This document shows positions 1 through 6,172 of a DNA stretch of 8,652 bases, piece after piece. Each line of letters starts with the position of its first letter. Position 1 is the first letter of the stretch. The stretch is from CAYNFH01 sp964396385 (GTDB taxonomy: Bacteria > Armatimonadota > Chthonomonadetes > Chthonomonadales > CAJBBX01). The stretch covers positions 1-8,652 of the forward strand of contig CAYNFH010000254.1 in assembly GCA_964396385.1 (NCBI GenBank). The letters are read 5' to 3'. Under the pieces are notes generated by a model. The model was not told the DNA's origin. It searched no databases and worked only from the letters and a program-made list of their open reading frames with translations. The translations under genes and the position numbers were made by a program.

Positions 1-1191
1 CTGGAGGAAGGTGGAGTAGATGGCAACCACCGGCCTGTGACCCGCCGCAGCGAGGCCCGCCGCGAAGCATACTCCGTGCTCCTCCGCGATGCCCACGTCA
101 AAGTAGCGGTCCGGGAACTTGTCGTGGAGCTTGTTGAGGCCCGTCCCATCCGGCATGGCGGCCGTAATGCCCACGAAGCGCTGGTCCTTGGCCGCGACCT
201 CCAGCAGGGTCTCCGCGAAGACGCTGGTGTAGGTGGCGCCGGAGGACTTCTTGTGGACCTCTCCGGTCTCAGGGTCGAACGGGGTGAGGGCGTGGTACTT
301 GCGCGCGTCGCCCTCAGCCGGCTCGTAGCCCTTGCCCTTGACCGTTAGCAGGTGCACCAGGACGGGGCCCTGCATCTCCCTGACGCGGCGGAATACGTCC
401 AGCAGCAGGGGCAGGTCGTGCCCATCGAGCGGACCGATGTACTCGAAGCCCATCTCCTCAAAAACTACGCCGGTGTTCTCCGGAGCCACGAGGTGGGTGA
501 GGCTGTGCTTCAGCACGCCCCCGGCGGTGCGGGAGAGCACGTCGCTGGCGGGCATCTTCTTGATGACGCCCTTCGCCCGCCGCTCCATGTCCTGGTACCA
601 GCCCTGCACCCGAAGCCTCGAAAGATACTTGGAGAGCGCGCCCACGTTGGGCGCGATGGACCACTCGTTGTCGTTCAGGACCACGGTAAAGTTGCGGCCG
701 CTATGTCCCGCGTTGTTCAGGCCTTCCAGCGCCAGACCGCCCGTGAGCCCCGCGTCGCCGATGACCGCTACGACCGACTCATCGCGCCCCGCGAGATCTC
801 GCGCCACGGCAAAGCCGTAGGCGGCGGAGATGGAGGTGCTGGCGTGGCCGGCGCCGTAAAGGTCGTACTCGCTCTCGTCGCGGCGGAGAAAGCCGCTGAT
901 GCCGCCGTACTGCTTGAGCGTAGGAAAGTCCTTGAGCCGGCCCGTGAGCATCTTGTGGGCGTAGCACTGGTGGCCTACGTCCCAGATGATCTTGTCCCTT
1001 GGCACGTCGTAGACGGTGTGGAGCGCGAGGATGAGGTCGGTGGCGCCGAGGTTGGAGGCGAAGTGGCCTCCGGTCTTGGAGATGTTGTCTACGATGGCCT
1101 GGCGGAGTTCGGTGGCGACTTGCTTGAGCTCTTCGACGGAGAGGTGCTTGAGGTCGGCGGGGCAGCTAATCCGCGAAAGCAGGTCTGTCAT
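1..1191 (-). CDS. dxs: 1-deoxy-D-xylulose-5-phosphate synthase, N-terminal part (gene runs off the window)
   Basis: Thiamine-diphosphate enzyme that condenses pyruvate and glyceraldehyde-3-phosphate into DXP, the first step of the MEP isoprenoid pathway and a precursor for thiamine and pyridoxal synthesis; cytoplasmic. The 397 visible residues begin MTDLLSRISCPADLKHLSVE and contain KTGGHFASNLG (39-49), WDVGHQCYAHKMLTGR (~70-85), the YGAGHASTSISAA segment (~112-124), the cofactor region GDAGLTGG (145-152) through NDNEWSIAPN (174-183), and IAEEHGVCFAAG (368-379), whose E370 corresponds to the catalytic glutamate of the pyrimidine-binding domain. The frame is open to base 1, ending AIYSTFLQ. Full-length family members have about 620-640 residues, so roughly 60% is present. 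The ATG at 1191 has AAAGGA at 1201-1196, only 4 nt upstream, and a stronger AGGAGG at 1211-1206. The usual Dxs motif GDGALTGG reads GDAGLTGG here. Identification is firm from motif order. Confidence 0.97.
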   Translation of the reverse strand, partial: MTDLLSRISCPADLKHLSVEELKQVATELRQAIVDNISKTGGHFASNLGATDLILALHTVYDVPRDKIIWDVGHQCYAHKMLTGRLKDFPTLKQYGGISGFLRRDESEYDLYGAGHASTSISAAYGFAVARDLAGRDESVVAVIGDAGLTGGLALEGLNNAGHSGRNFTVVLNDNEWSIAPNVGALSKYLSRLRVQGWYQDMERRAKGVIKKMPASDVLSRTAGGVLKHSLTHLVAPENTGVVFEEMGFEYIGPLDGHDLPLLLDVFRRVREMQGPVLVHLLTVKGKGYEPAEGDARKYHALTPFDPETGEVHKKSSGATYTSVFAETLLEVAAKDQRFVGITAAMPDGTGLNKLHDKFPDRYFDVGIAEEHGVCFAAGLAAAGHRPVVAIYSTFLQ

Positions 1192-1310
1192 ATTGTCCTT
1201 TACCCCCTCCTGGAGCGCGGGCGCAACGGTGGGACCGCGTTCAGGGCAGTCAAACACAGGGTGTCATGCCCTTCGCGGGGGACGACTCCAGAGTATGCGA
1301 GTGGTTGAGT

Positions 1311-1339
1311 AGTGTACCACTGCACCCAATGCGTGTCAA
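1311..1339 (-). promoter_or_regulatory. Predicted sigma70-type promoter of dxs
   Basis: On the minus strand, a perfect -35 hexamer TTGACA (1339-1334) is followed by a 17-bp spacer and the -10 hexamer TACACT (1316-1311). Transcription should start near 1304, giving a leader of about 110 nt before the dxs ATG. Spacer length and hexamers are near the consensus; start and strength are inferred. Confidence 0.75.
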
Positions 1340-1429
1340 TTACGAGAACATTCCGGAACCGGGGGGTGGGACGGCCCGTCCTACTTGCCGACAACCACTC
1401 CTCGCATCCCGGTAAAGTGCATTAGTCGC

Positions 1430-1458
1430 TTGACCGTCTACCTCCTCGGTGATATACT
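1430..1458 (+). promoter_or_regulatory. Predicted sigma70-type promoter of the RRM RNA-binding protein gene
   Basis: TTGACC (1430-1435), a 17-bp spacer and TATACT (1453-1458) make a near-consensus promoter with transcription starting about 1465. The resulting ~60-nt leader can form a hairpin: ATGC + TCCG (1469-1478, with a 2-nt bulge) pairs with CGGAGCAT (1487-1494). Cold-inducible rbp genes in cyanobacteria are known to be leader-regulated; whether this leader does the same is inference. Confidence 0.75.
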
Positions 1459-1524
1459 GGCCGCGCCGATGCCCTCCGTGTGGCGTCGGAGCATTGCGAT
1501 GGGACCACTCGAAGGAGCCATTCT

Positions 1525-1890
1525 GTGTCAAAACGCATCTACGTAGGCAGTCTTCCTTACAGCACTACGGAAGATCAGCTCGAAGCGTTGTTCGGGGCTT
1601 ACGGCAAGGTCTCGGACTCCCAGGTCATTACAGACCGGTTCACCGGCCAGGCCCGCGGCTTCGGCTTCGTGGAGATGCCGAACGATGACGAGGCGGACGC
1701 CGCCATTGCCGCTCTGAACGGGAGCAGCTTCGGGGGCCGTACGCTGGTCGTCAATGAAGCGCGGGAGCGCGAGGGCGGCGGTGGTGGTGGTGGCGGCGGC
1801 CGCGGTGGTGGCGGCGGCGGTGGTGGCCGCGGTGGCGGCGGTGGTGGCGGGGGACGCCGCGACTATGGCGGCGGCGGCAACCGCTGGTGA
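1525..1890 (+). CDS. Glycine-rich RRM-domain RNA-binding protein
   Basis: A 121-residue single-RRM protein of the bacterial/cyanobacterial Rbp type, expected to bind single-stranded RNA in the cytoplasm; many relatives are cold-inducible. The RRM covers residues ~3-80, with RNP-2 as IYVGSL (5-10) and RNP-1 as RGFGFVEM (44-51). The tail, residues 84-118, is almost pure glycine interrupted by single arginines (G9-R-G8-R-G8-RR), giving RGG-like boxes, then DYGGGGNRW. GTG at 1525 is chosen as start because GAAGGAG (1511-1517) lies 7 nt upstream and relatives begin with (M)SKRIYVGNLPYS-like sequence; an in-frame GTG at 1480 would add 15 unconserved residues and lacks a ribosome site. The 3' end overlaps the converging AlkP-like gene by 28 bp. 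The family is certain; RNA targets are unknown. Confidence 0.93.
   Translation: MSKRIYVGSLPYSTTEDQLEALFGAYGKVSDSQVITDRFTGQARGFGFVEMPNDDEADAAIAALNGSSFGGRTLVVNEAREREGGGGGGGGGRGGGGGGGGRGGGGGGGGRRDYGGGGNRW
1774..1878 (+). repeat. GGN-codon tract with 27-bp units encoding the glycine-rich tail
   Basis: The tail-coding DNA is a run of GGN codons with a 27-bp periodicity: units 1801-1827 and 1828-1854 each encode R followed by eight glycines and differ at a few wobble positions. Such tracts expand and contract easily by slippage or unequal recombination, always in frame because units are multiples of 3. Confidence 0.8.
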
Positions 1891-4352
1891 TTCGCGCTCA
1901 GCGCGAACAGGAAGTACAGCCCGCAGGCAAAGAAGCCTGAAAAGAGAAAGATGGCGGCAACGGAGCCCGAATCGTTGAACAGGAACGCGGCAAGCGCGCC
2001 CCACCCTGCGGCAGGCAGGCCGGACGTCCAGTATGCGTACTCCTGCGCGACTCGTCGCACCGGCTCGCGCAGGAGTATGCCGCCGATCAGTACCAGAACT
2101 GCAAATCCGGCGAGGGCGGCCACTACGTAGGGCTCCGCAAGTATCCGCAGGTCCATCTCCAGCTTTCTGACTGCAATCTCCCCAAGGTAACCGCTTCCCA
2201 GCCTGGAGGACGCGGCCAGCGCCCCACCTATGTGTGACGCGGAGGCGCCCCCGATCTGACGGTCGGCCAGCGTTATCGCGCCGAGCGCCACCATCCCCGC
2301 CAGCAGCCACAACAGCGCCACACGCCAGGTAGCCCGCCTTCCACGCAGCGCCGCGCGCGCCGTTCCAAACGCCACCGCCCCTGCGATCACTCCTCCCGCC
2401 TTCGCCCCCAGCCCGGGCCAGCCGAGGACGAACAGAACGGCGAGGAAGAGCGCGTCCTGCCAGGCGGGACTCGTGAGTCGTGAGTCGTGAGTCGTGAGAC
2501 CGGAAATTGGAGGGTGTTCAGGTGTTCGGGTGTTCAGGTGTTCAGGGCCGGAATCCGGCGTCGCGCGCTCGCCCACTCGCCCACTCCCCTTCTCCCCTTC
2601 TCCCCTTCTGCCCTTCTGCCCTGCGAGGAACGCAACGGACAGCGTTACTCCCACGAGCGTGCCCATATACTCGTTGCCGATGCCGTAGAAGCGAATGCCC
2701 TGGAGCTGGCCAAAGGAGAAGAGCGCCAGCTTCATGAGCGGCTGGCCGGCCAGGCAGTCCGCCACGATCGCCCCGCCGGTCAAGCCCATCGCGAGGAGCG
2801 CTTCCCAGTGCGCTCGCCGCCCCGGGTCGCCCGAAGTCAGCACGCGCGCTCCCAGTACCTCTGCCACCGTGCACAGGAGCATGGCCCCGAGGATGGCGGC
2901 GAGCTCCGCTGCAACGGAGCCCGGATGGACCATCGGCGCCAGCAGCATCCCCAGCGGCATGTTCACCAGGAAGAGGAGCCCGTATGCCGCCGCGCGGGCG
3001 CTTCGGCCGGACCAGACCAACCCGAGGCCGCCAAACGCGACCACGATGCAGCACGCTCCCAGGAGCAGAAACACGGGCAGCACGGAGTGCGCATCCGCAG
3101 TCACGGCCGCGTCCAGCGCGCGGAGAGCCGCCTCCAGGTTGCCGGAGCGGGCGGCCCGCACCGTATGTCCCGGCATGGAGGCCGGCTGGTCGGCGTTGGC
3201 CCACGCCAGGATGGTCGGCGCGAGGTCGGCGCTCGAGATGAGCCCCATACTGCGTGTGGTCGCGGAGGTCAGTAGCCCTGGCGCTATTTCCGGACCCGCC
3301 GCAACGGCTACGGCCAGCCGGTCCCAGCCGCCTCTCGCATCGTACGGCGGACGGATGGAGGCGAGAAGTATGCGGGGAGTCGCGTGCCGCACTGCAAAGG
3401 CGGTCTGGAGGCGGACGACGAATCCGTCCATACTCTGGAGCGCCTTTCGGTGCGCCTCCGGGTACGCGGCCGATTGGCGGACCGCTTCCGCGCGCGCGCC
3501 GTCGCCCAGGCGCACCACCACCGTTCCGTCCATGGCTGCCGCCCAATCCGCCAGCCGCGGGTTGTCCGCCACGCCGAACGCACGGTCCGGGGCGGCTACG
3601 GTCGCGGTTCGCGAGATCCAGCCGAGCGCCGCGATGCCTCGCGCGCCGATGGCCAGCAGAGCAACGGACCGTCCGGGGCGGTCCGTGTCCGCGTTTCCCG
3701 CCACAGAGATCGTGAAGGGGTGACGGGGTGAGGGGGTGAAGGGGTGAGAAGATGAGGATTCCGAAGTGGCGATGGCGGTTCCCGCGAGTTCGGAGAGGTC
3801 CACCCGCCTTGCCAGCGGCGCGATGCCGAGGTGGACAATGGGGTGAGTCGTGAGTCGTGAGTCGTGAGTCGTGAGACCCGAAAGGGTTGATGGTTGATGG
3901 TCGATGGTTGATGGGCGGGAAGCCGGGGTCTCCCCTTCTCCCCTTCTCCCCTTCTCCCCTTCTCCCCTTCTGCTTTCTGCCGACTGATGACTGACTACCG
4001 GCTCCTCCCACCCTGTCCGTCGCCGGTACACCAGCCCGGCGGTCGCGCCCTCCACCGGCTGCCACGTCTCGAAAGCCTCTTCGTCCGTAGCCTCCGCGGG
4101 AGCCGGGTAGCCCAGCGCGACGGAGAGCATCGCCGAGGTCCCGGTGCGGGCGCCCGCGACCGGCGTGCTCATGAGGCCCACGGCTCCGCCGTGCGCCAGC
4201 GCGCGTACGTGCGGCAGGTTGGGACCCAGCAGGTCATCAAGGGAGACGCCGTCGCATAGGATGACCACGGTTGCCGGCCCGCCGGAGCGCTGCGCGGCGC
4301 ACGCCGCGAGCGGAGCGAAAAGCAGGAGGCAGGAGAGGAGGAGCGGCTTCAC
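1863..4352 (-). CDS. AlkP-superfamily-like ectodomain fused to a polytopic membrane domain, function unknown
   Basis: An 829-residue envelope protein. The N-terminus has a signal sequence (~1-20) with a lipobox-like LAAC (15-18). Residues ~25-400 look like a degenerate alkaline-phosphatase/phosphoglyceromutase-type metalloenzyme: strand plus metal-type aspartate VVILCDG (29-35), a GARTGTSAML stretch (67-76) where a Thr/Ser nucleophile could lie, and SADLAPTILAWANA (374-387), typical of the fold's C-terminal end. Residues ~425-820 hold about nine hydrophobic segments plus GIRFYGIGNEYMG (552-564) and FNDSG (792-796). GTG at 4352 overlaps the recN stop (GTGA), indicating translational coupling; an upstream ATG would run deep into recN. 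Three repeat-derived, low-complexity inserts interrupt it: residues ~118-170, ~204-214 and ~579-628. The architecture recalls AlkP-plus-membrane transferases such as GPI phosphoethanolamine transferases, but substrate and activity are not inferable. Confidence 0.8.
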   Translation of the reverse strand: MKPLLLSCLLLFAPLAACAAQRSGGPATVVILCDGVSLDDLLGPNLPHVRALAHGGAVGLMSTPVAGARTGTSAMLSVALGYPAPAEATDEEAFETWQPVEGATAGLVYRRRTGWEEPVVSHQSAESRRGEGEKGRRGEGETPASRPSTIDHQPSTLSGLTTHDSRLTTHPIVHLGIAPLARRVDLSELAGTAIATSESSSSHPFTPSPRHPFTISVAGNADTDRPGRSVALLAIGARGIAALGWISRTATVAAPDRAFGVADNPRLADWAAAMDGTVVVRLGDGARAEAVRQSAAYPEAHRKALQSMDGFVVRLQTAFAVRHATPRILLASIRPPYDARGGWDRLAVAVAAGPEIAPGLLTSATTRSMGLISSADLAPTILAWANADQPASMPGHTVRAARSGNLEAALRALDAAVTADAHSVLPVFLLLGACCIVVAFGGLGLVWSGRSARAAAYGLLFLVNMPLGMLLAPMVHPGSVAAELAAILGAMLLCTVAEVLGARVLTSGDPGRRAHWEALLAMGLTGGAIVADCLAGQPLMKLALFSFGQLQGIRFYGIGNEYMGTLVGVTLSVAFLAGQKGRRGEGEKGSGRVGERATPDSGPEHLNTRTPEHPPISGLTTHDSRLTSPAWQDALFLAVLFVLGWPGLGAKAGGVIAGAVAFGTARAALRGRRATWRVALLWLLAGMVALGAITLADRQIGGASASHIGGALAASSRLGSGYLGEIAVRKLEMDLRILAEPYVVAALAGFAVLVLIGGILLREPVRRVAQEYAYWTSGLPAAGWGALAAFLFNDSGSVAAIFLFSGFFACGLYFLFALSANHQRLPPPP
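1891..1907. other. Perfect inverted repeat directly after the RRM stop codon
   Basis: TTCGCGC (1891-1897), a 3-nt loop TCA, and GCGCGAA (1901-1907) form a perfect 7-bp stem starting immediately after the TGA of the RRM gene. It lies inside the antisense AlkP-like coding sequence (residues ALSAN near its C-terminus). There is no T-tract on either side, so it is not a canonical intrinsic terminator; it could stabilise or pause the 3' end of the RRM mRNA. Confidence 0.45.
2471..2622. repeat. Composite short-tandem-repeat element, copy 1 (inside the AlkP-like gene)
   Basis: In plus-strand order: four perfect heptamers TCGTGAG (2471-2498); a linker beginning ACCGGAAATTGG; four octamers GTGTTCAG (2514-2545, the second being GTGTTCGG); a linker containing GGAATCCGGCGTC (2550-2562); then six octamers grading from CGCCCACT through CCCCTTCT to GCCCTTCT (2570-2617). 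On the minus strand it is read in frame as residues ~579-628, between two hydrophobic segments of the membrane domain. Shares module order and linker sequence with the copy at 3843-3996. Confidence 0.88.
3712..3749. repeat. Octamer tandem repeat, copy 2 (inside the AlkP-like gene)
   Basis: Four degenerate octamers, GTGAAGGG, GTGACGGG, GTGAGGGG and GTGAAGGG (3712-3743), followed by GTGAGA. Read on the minus strand as the Ser/Pro/His stretch SSSHPFTPSPRHPFT (residues ~200-214). A single array without the flanking modules of the larger copies. Confidence 0.82.
3843..3996. repeat. Composite short-tandem-repeat element, copy 3 (inside the AlkP-like gene)
   Basis: In plus-strand order: heptamer GTGAGTC four times perfect and once as GTGAGAC (3843-3877); a CCGAAA linker; heptamer GGTTGAT four times, one as GGTCGAT (3885-3912); a linker with GGAAGCCGGGGTC; five perfect octamers CCCCTTCT (3932-3971); then ACTGATG ACTGACT (3983-3996). 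It encodes in antisense the low-complexity residues ~118-170 in the middle of the AlkP-like domain. The linkers match those of the copy at 2471-2622. Confidence 0.88.
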
Positions 4353-6013
4353 CCCGCGCGGAGCATCTCGCGGGCGTGCCGGAGTACTGTATCGGTCACT
4401 TCCGCGCCGCCGAGCATCCGGGCCAGCTCCTCCACCCGCTCGTCCGGCGTCAGCGGCGTCACGAAGGTGGAGGTCCGGTCGCGCTCCACCCTCTTTTCTA
4501 TATAGAAGTGGGAAGTGGCCCGGCTGGCGATCTGAGGAAGGTGTGTGATGCACAGAATCTGCGCGGTCTCCGCGAGGGTGGCCAGTTTGTCCGCCACCAC
4601 GCTGGCGGTACGGCCTCCGATGCCGGCGTCTATCTCGTCGAAGAGCATGGTGGGCAGCGGGTCCTGCCGGGCCATGGCGCTCTTGATGGCCAGCATCACG
4701 CGCGAGATCTCGCCTCCGGAGGCGATGCGCGCCAGCGGCCGGAGGGGTTCCCCCGGGTTGGGGGCGATGAGGAACTCAACCCGGTCAGCCCCGCGGGCCG
4801 AAGGCTCGTCGGGCTGGATGTCCACCTGGAACCGCGTCTTATCCATGGCCAGGTCGTTGAGCTCCGCCAGAACGGCGTCGGCGAACTCGGATGCCACGGT
4901 CGTGCGGCGCTGGGTAAGCCGGGCCGTGACGGCGTTGAGCCGCTCCTGTGCCGCCGCGAGCTCCACGTCCAGCTCCTGGCCGCGCTGCTCGCTGTGGGCC
5001 AGCGCCTCCAGCTTCTCCGCCGCCTCGCAGCCATAGGAGATGACCTCTTCCAGCGTATCGCCGTACTTGCGCTTCAGGCTCTGCAGGAGGTCCAGCCGCT
5101 CCTCCACCTGCTCCAGGCGAGCGGGGTTGAACTCCACCGTGTCGGCGTAGCGAGCGAGGTCCCTCGTCGCCTCTTCCAGGCCGTATCGCGCACCGGTGAT
5201 GGCTTCCGCGATGGGCGCCAGCGCCTCATCCATGGCGGAGGCATCCTCCAGGGATCGGCCCACGGAGGCCAGGAGCTCCAGAACGCCGGCCCCTTCGCCT
5301 GCCAGGGCGGCTTCCGCACCGGCGGCCGCCTCCGCCAGCTTCTGCGCGTTGGCCAGCCGGCGCGAATCGGCACGTAGCTGCTCCTCCTCGTCCGGATCCA
5401 GGTTTGCCGACGAGATCTCCTCCACCTGGAACTGGTAGAGGTCCATCAATCGGACCCGCTCCCTCGCGTCCGTCTCGATGGACGCCCGCTCCCGCTCCAG
5501 CGCTCGCACCTGCTGGAACGCCGCGGCGGTCTCCTCTCGTAACGCCAGCGTCTCCAGACCGCCCCACGCATCCAGCATGTCCAGTTGGCGCGATACGACG
5601 AGCAGCGATTGGTGCTCGTGCTGGCCGTGCAGGTCCACGAGCCACTCGCCAAGCTGCTTGAGCTGCGCTACGGTCGCGGGCCGGCCCATGATGCGGGCCG
5701 CCGACTTGCCGGTGGCGGCGATTTCGCGGGAGAGCAGCAGGTCGCCCTCCTCCACATCGAACCCCATCTCCCGCGCCGCTGCCTCCACCGTGGGGCTGCC
5801 GGACACGTCGAAGATGGCGTCGACAACGGCCCTGTCCGCGCCGCCGCGGACGAGCTCAGTTCCGCCCTTGCCGCCCAGGATGAGGTTGAGAGCGCCGAGG
5901 ATGATGGACTTGCCCGCGCCGGTCTCGCCGGTGAGCACGGTGAGGCCGCGCCCGAACTCCACGTCCAGGCGGTCTATGATGGCAAGGTTGCGGATAGAAA
6001 GAGAACGGAGCAT
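4349..6013 (-). CDS. recN: DNA repair protein RecN
   Basis: An SMC-like ATPase of 554 residues, matching the usual ~550-560 length, that acts early in double-strand-break repair by tethering DNA. The N-terminus MLRSLSIRNLAIIDRLDVEF is canonical. Walker A is GETGAGKS (29-36). The middle (~150-370) is rich in Glu, Ala, Leu and Arg, as expected for the coiled-coil arms. The ABC signature region is ASGGEIS (431-437), Walker B is LFDEID (457-462), and the CITHLPQIA switch follows at ~488-496. ATG at 6013 is preferred on homology. It has no Shine-Dalgarno sequence: a heptamer repeat element abuts it. An in-frame ATG at 6055 would add 14 repeat-derived residues (MTDRIRIHPSSLIP) and has no better ribosome site. 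First gene of a two-gene operon with the AlkP-like membrane protein, overlapping by 4 nt. Confidence 0.97.
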   Translation of the reverse strand: MLRSLSIRNLAIIDRLDVEFGRGLTVLTGETGAGKSIILGALNLILGGKGGTELVRGGADRAVVDAIFDVSGSPTVEAAAREMGFDVEEGDLLLSREIAATGKSAARIMGRPATVAQLKQLGEWLVDLHGQHEHQSLLVVSRQLDMLDAWGGLETLALREETAAAFQQVRALERERASIETDARERVRLMDLYQFQVEEISSANLDPDEEEQLRADSRRLANAQKLAEAAAGAEAALAGEGAGVLELLASVGRSLEDASAMDEALAPIAEAITGARYGLEEATRDLARYADTVEFNPARLEQVEERLDLLQSLKRKYGDTLEEVISYGCEAAEKLEALAHSEQRGQELDVELAAAQERLNAVTARLTQRRTTVASEFADAVLAELNDLAMDKTRFQVDIQPDEPSARGADRVEFLIAPNPGEPLRPLARIASGGEISRVMLAIKSAMARQDPLPTMLFDEIDAGIGGRTASVVADKLATLAETAQILCITHLPQIASRATSHFYIEKRVERDRTSTFVTPLTPDERVEELARMLGGAEVTDTVLRHAREMLRAG

Positions 6014-6014
6014 A

Positions 6015-6069
6015 GGGATGAGGGATGAGGGATGAATCCGGATTCGGTCCGTCATCCGTCATCCGTCAT
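6015..6069. repeat. Inverted heptamer-repeat element in the recN leader, copy 4
   Basis: Plus-strand order: three heptamers GGGATGA (6015-6035), overlapped by the perfect palindrome GAATCCGGATTC (6034-6045), then GTCATCC twice plus GTCAT (6051-6069). The left and right arrays are reverse complements at 6 of 7 positions per unit, so the recN mRNA leader can form a long hairpin whose 3' arm ends 1 nt before the start codon. On the minus strand the right arm contains an ATG in each of the three frames (6069, 6062, 6055). Confidence 0.85.
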
Positions 6070-6089
6070 GCCGACAAACGTATAGCGCG

Positions 6090-6118
6090 ATTGTACCGGT
6101 CCCCCCCTCCTTTGTCAA
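6090..6118 (-). promoter_or_regulatory. Predicted sigma70-type promoter of the recN operon
   Basis: Minus strand: TTGACA (6118-6113), a 17-bp spacer and TACAAT (6095-6090), an almost perfect consensus promoter. Transcription should start near 6083, giving a ~70-nt leader that contains the inverted heptamer-repeat element. No LexA-type operator was recognised in the region. Confidence 0.8.
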
Positions 6119-6172
6119 CGGAACGGCGGTCCTTCGGGGCGGGCCGGCGCAGGGCGTCGCGAGCCCGATGTG

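Larger units (their letters stand above)
1192..1524. other. Divergent intergenic region between dxs and the RRM gene
   Basis: This 333-bp spacer contains no credible gene. It holds two outward-facing promoters (1311-1339 minus, 1430-1458 plus) about 90 bp apart, the ~110-nt dxs leader and the ~60-nt leader of the RRM gene. No tandem-repeat element of the kind found elsewhere in the window and no convincing operator palindrome was seen. Confidence 0.6.

Noticed and set aside
352..1308. Long plus-strand open frame opposite dxs
   Set aside because: It is antisense to a clearly identified dxs, its translation is low in conserved motifs, and it arises from high-GC third-position bias; no ribosome site supports it.
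1480..1524. Upstream GTG start for the RRM gene
   Set aside because: It would add 15 residues absent from the family and has no Shine-Dalgarno sequence, while GTG 1525 has GAAGGAG at ideal spacing.
2471..3996. CRISPR array interpretation of the repeats
   Set aside because: Units are 7-8 bp and directly adjacent, with no unique spacers of regular length and no cas genes.
2471..3996. Insertion sequence or MITE inside the AlkP-like gene
   Set aside because: No terminal inverted repeats, no clear target-site duplication and no transposase; the arrays are tandem and leave the frame open.
2542..4065. 507-codon minus-strand open frame in another phase of the AlkP-like gene
   Set aside because: The translation is Arg/Gly/Pro-rich noise with no hydrophobic segments or motifs, whereas the chosen phase gives a signal sequence, membrane helices and AlkP-like motifs.
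4271..5377. 368-codon plus-strand open frame opposite recN
   Set aside because: Antisense to recN, which has all expected ATPase motifs; a shadow of GC-rich codon use.
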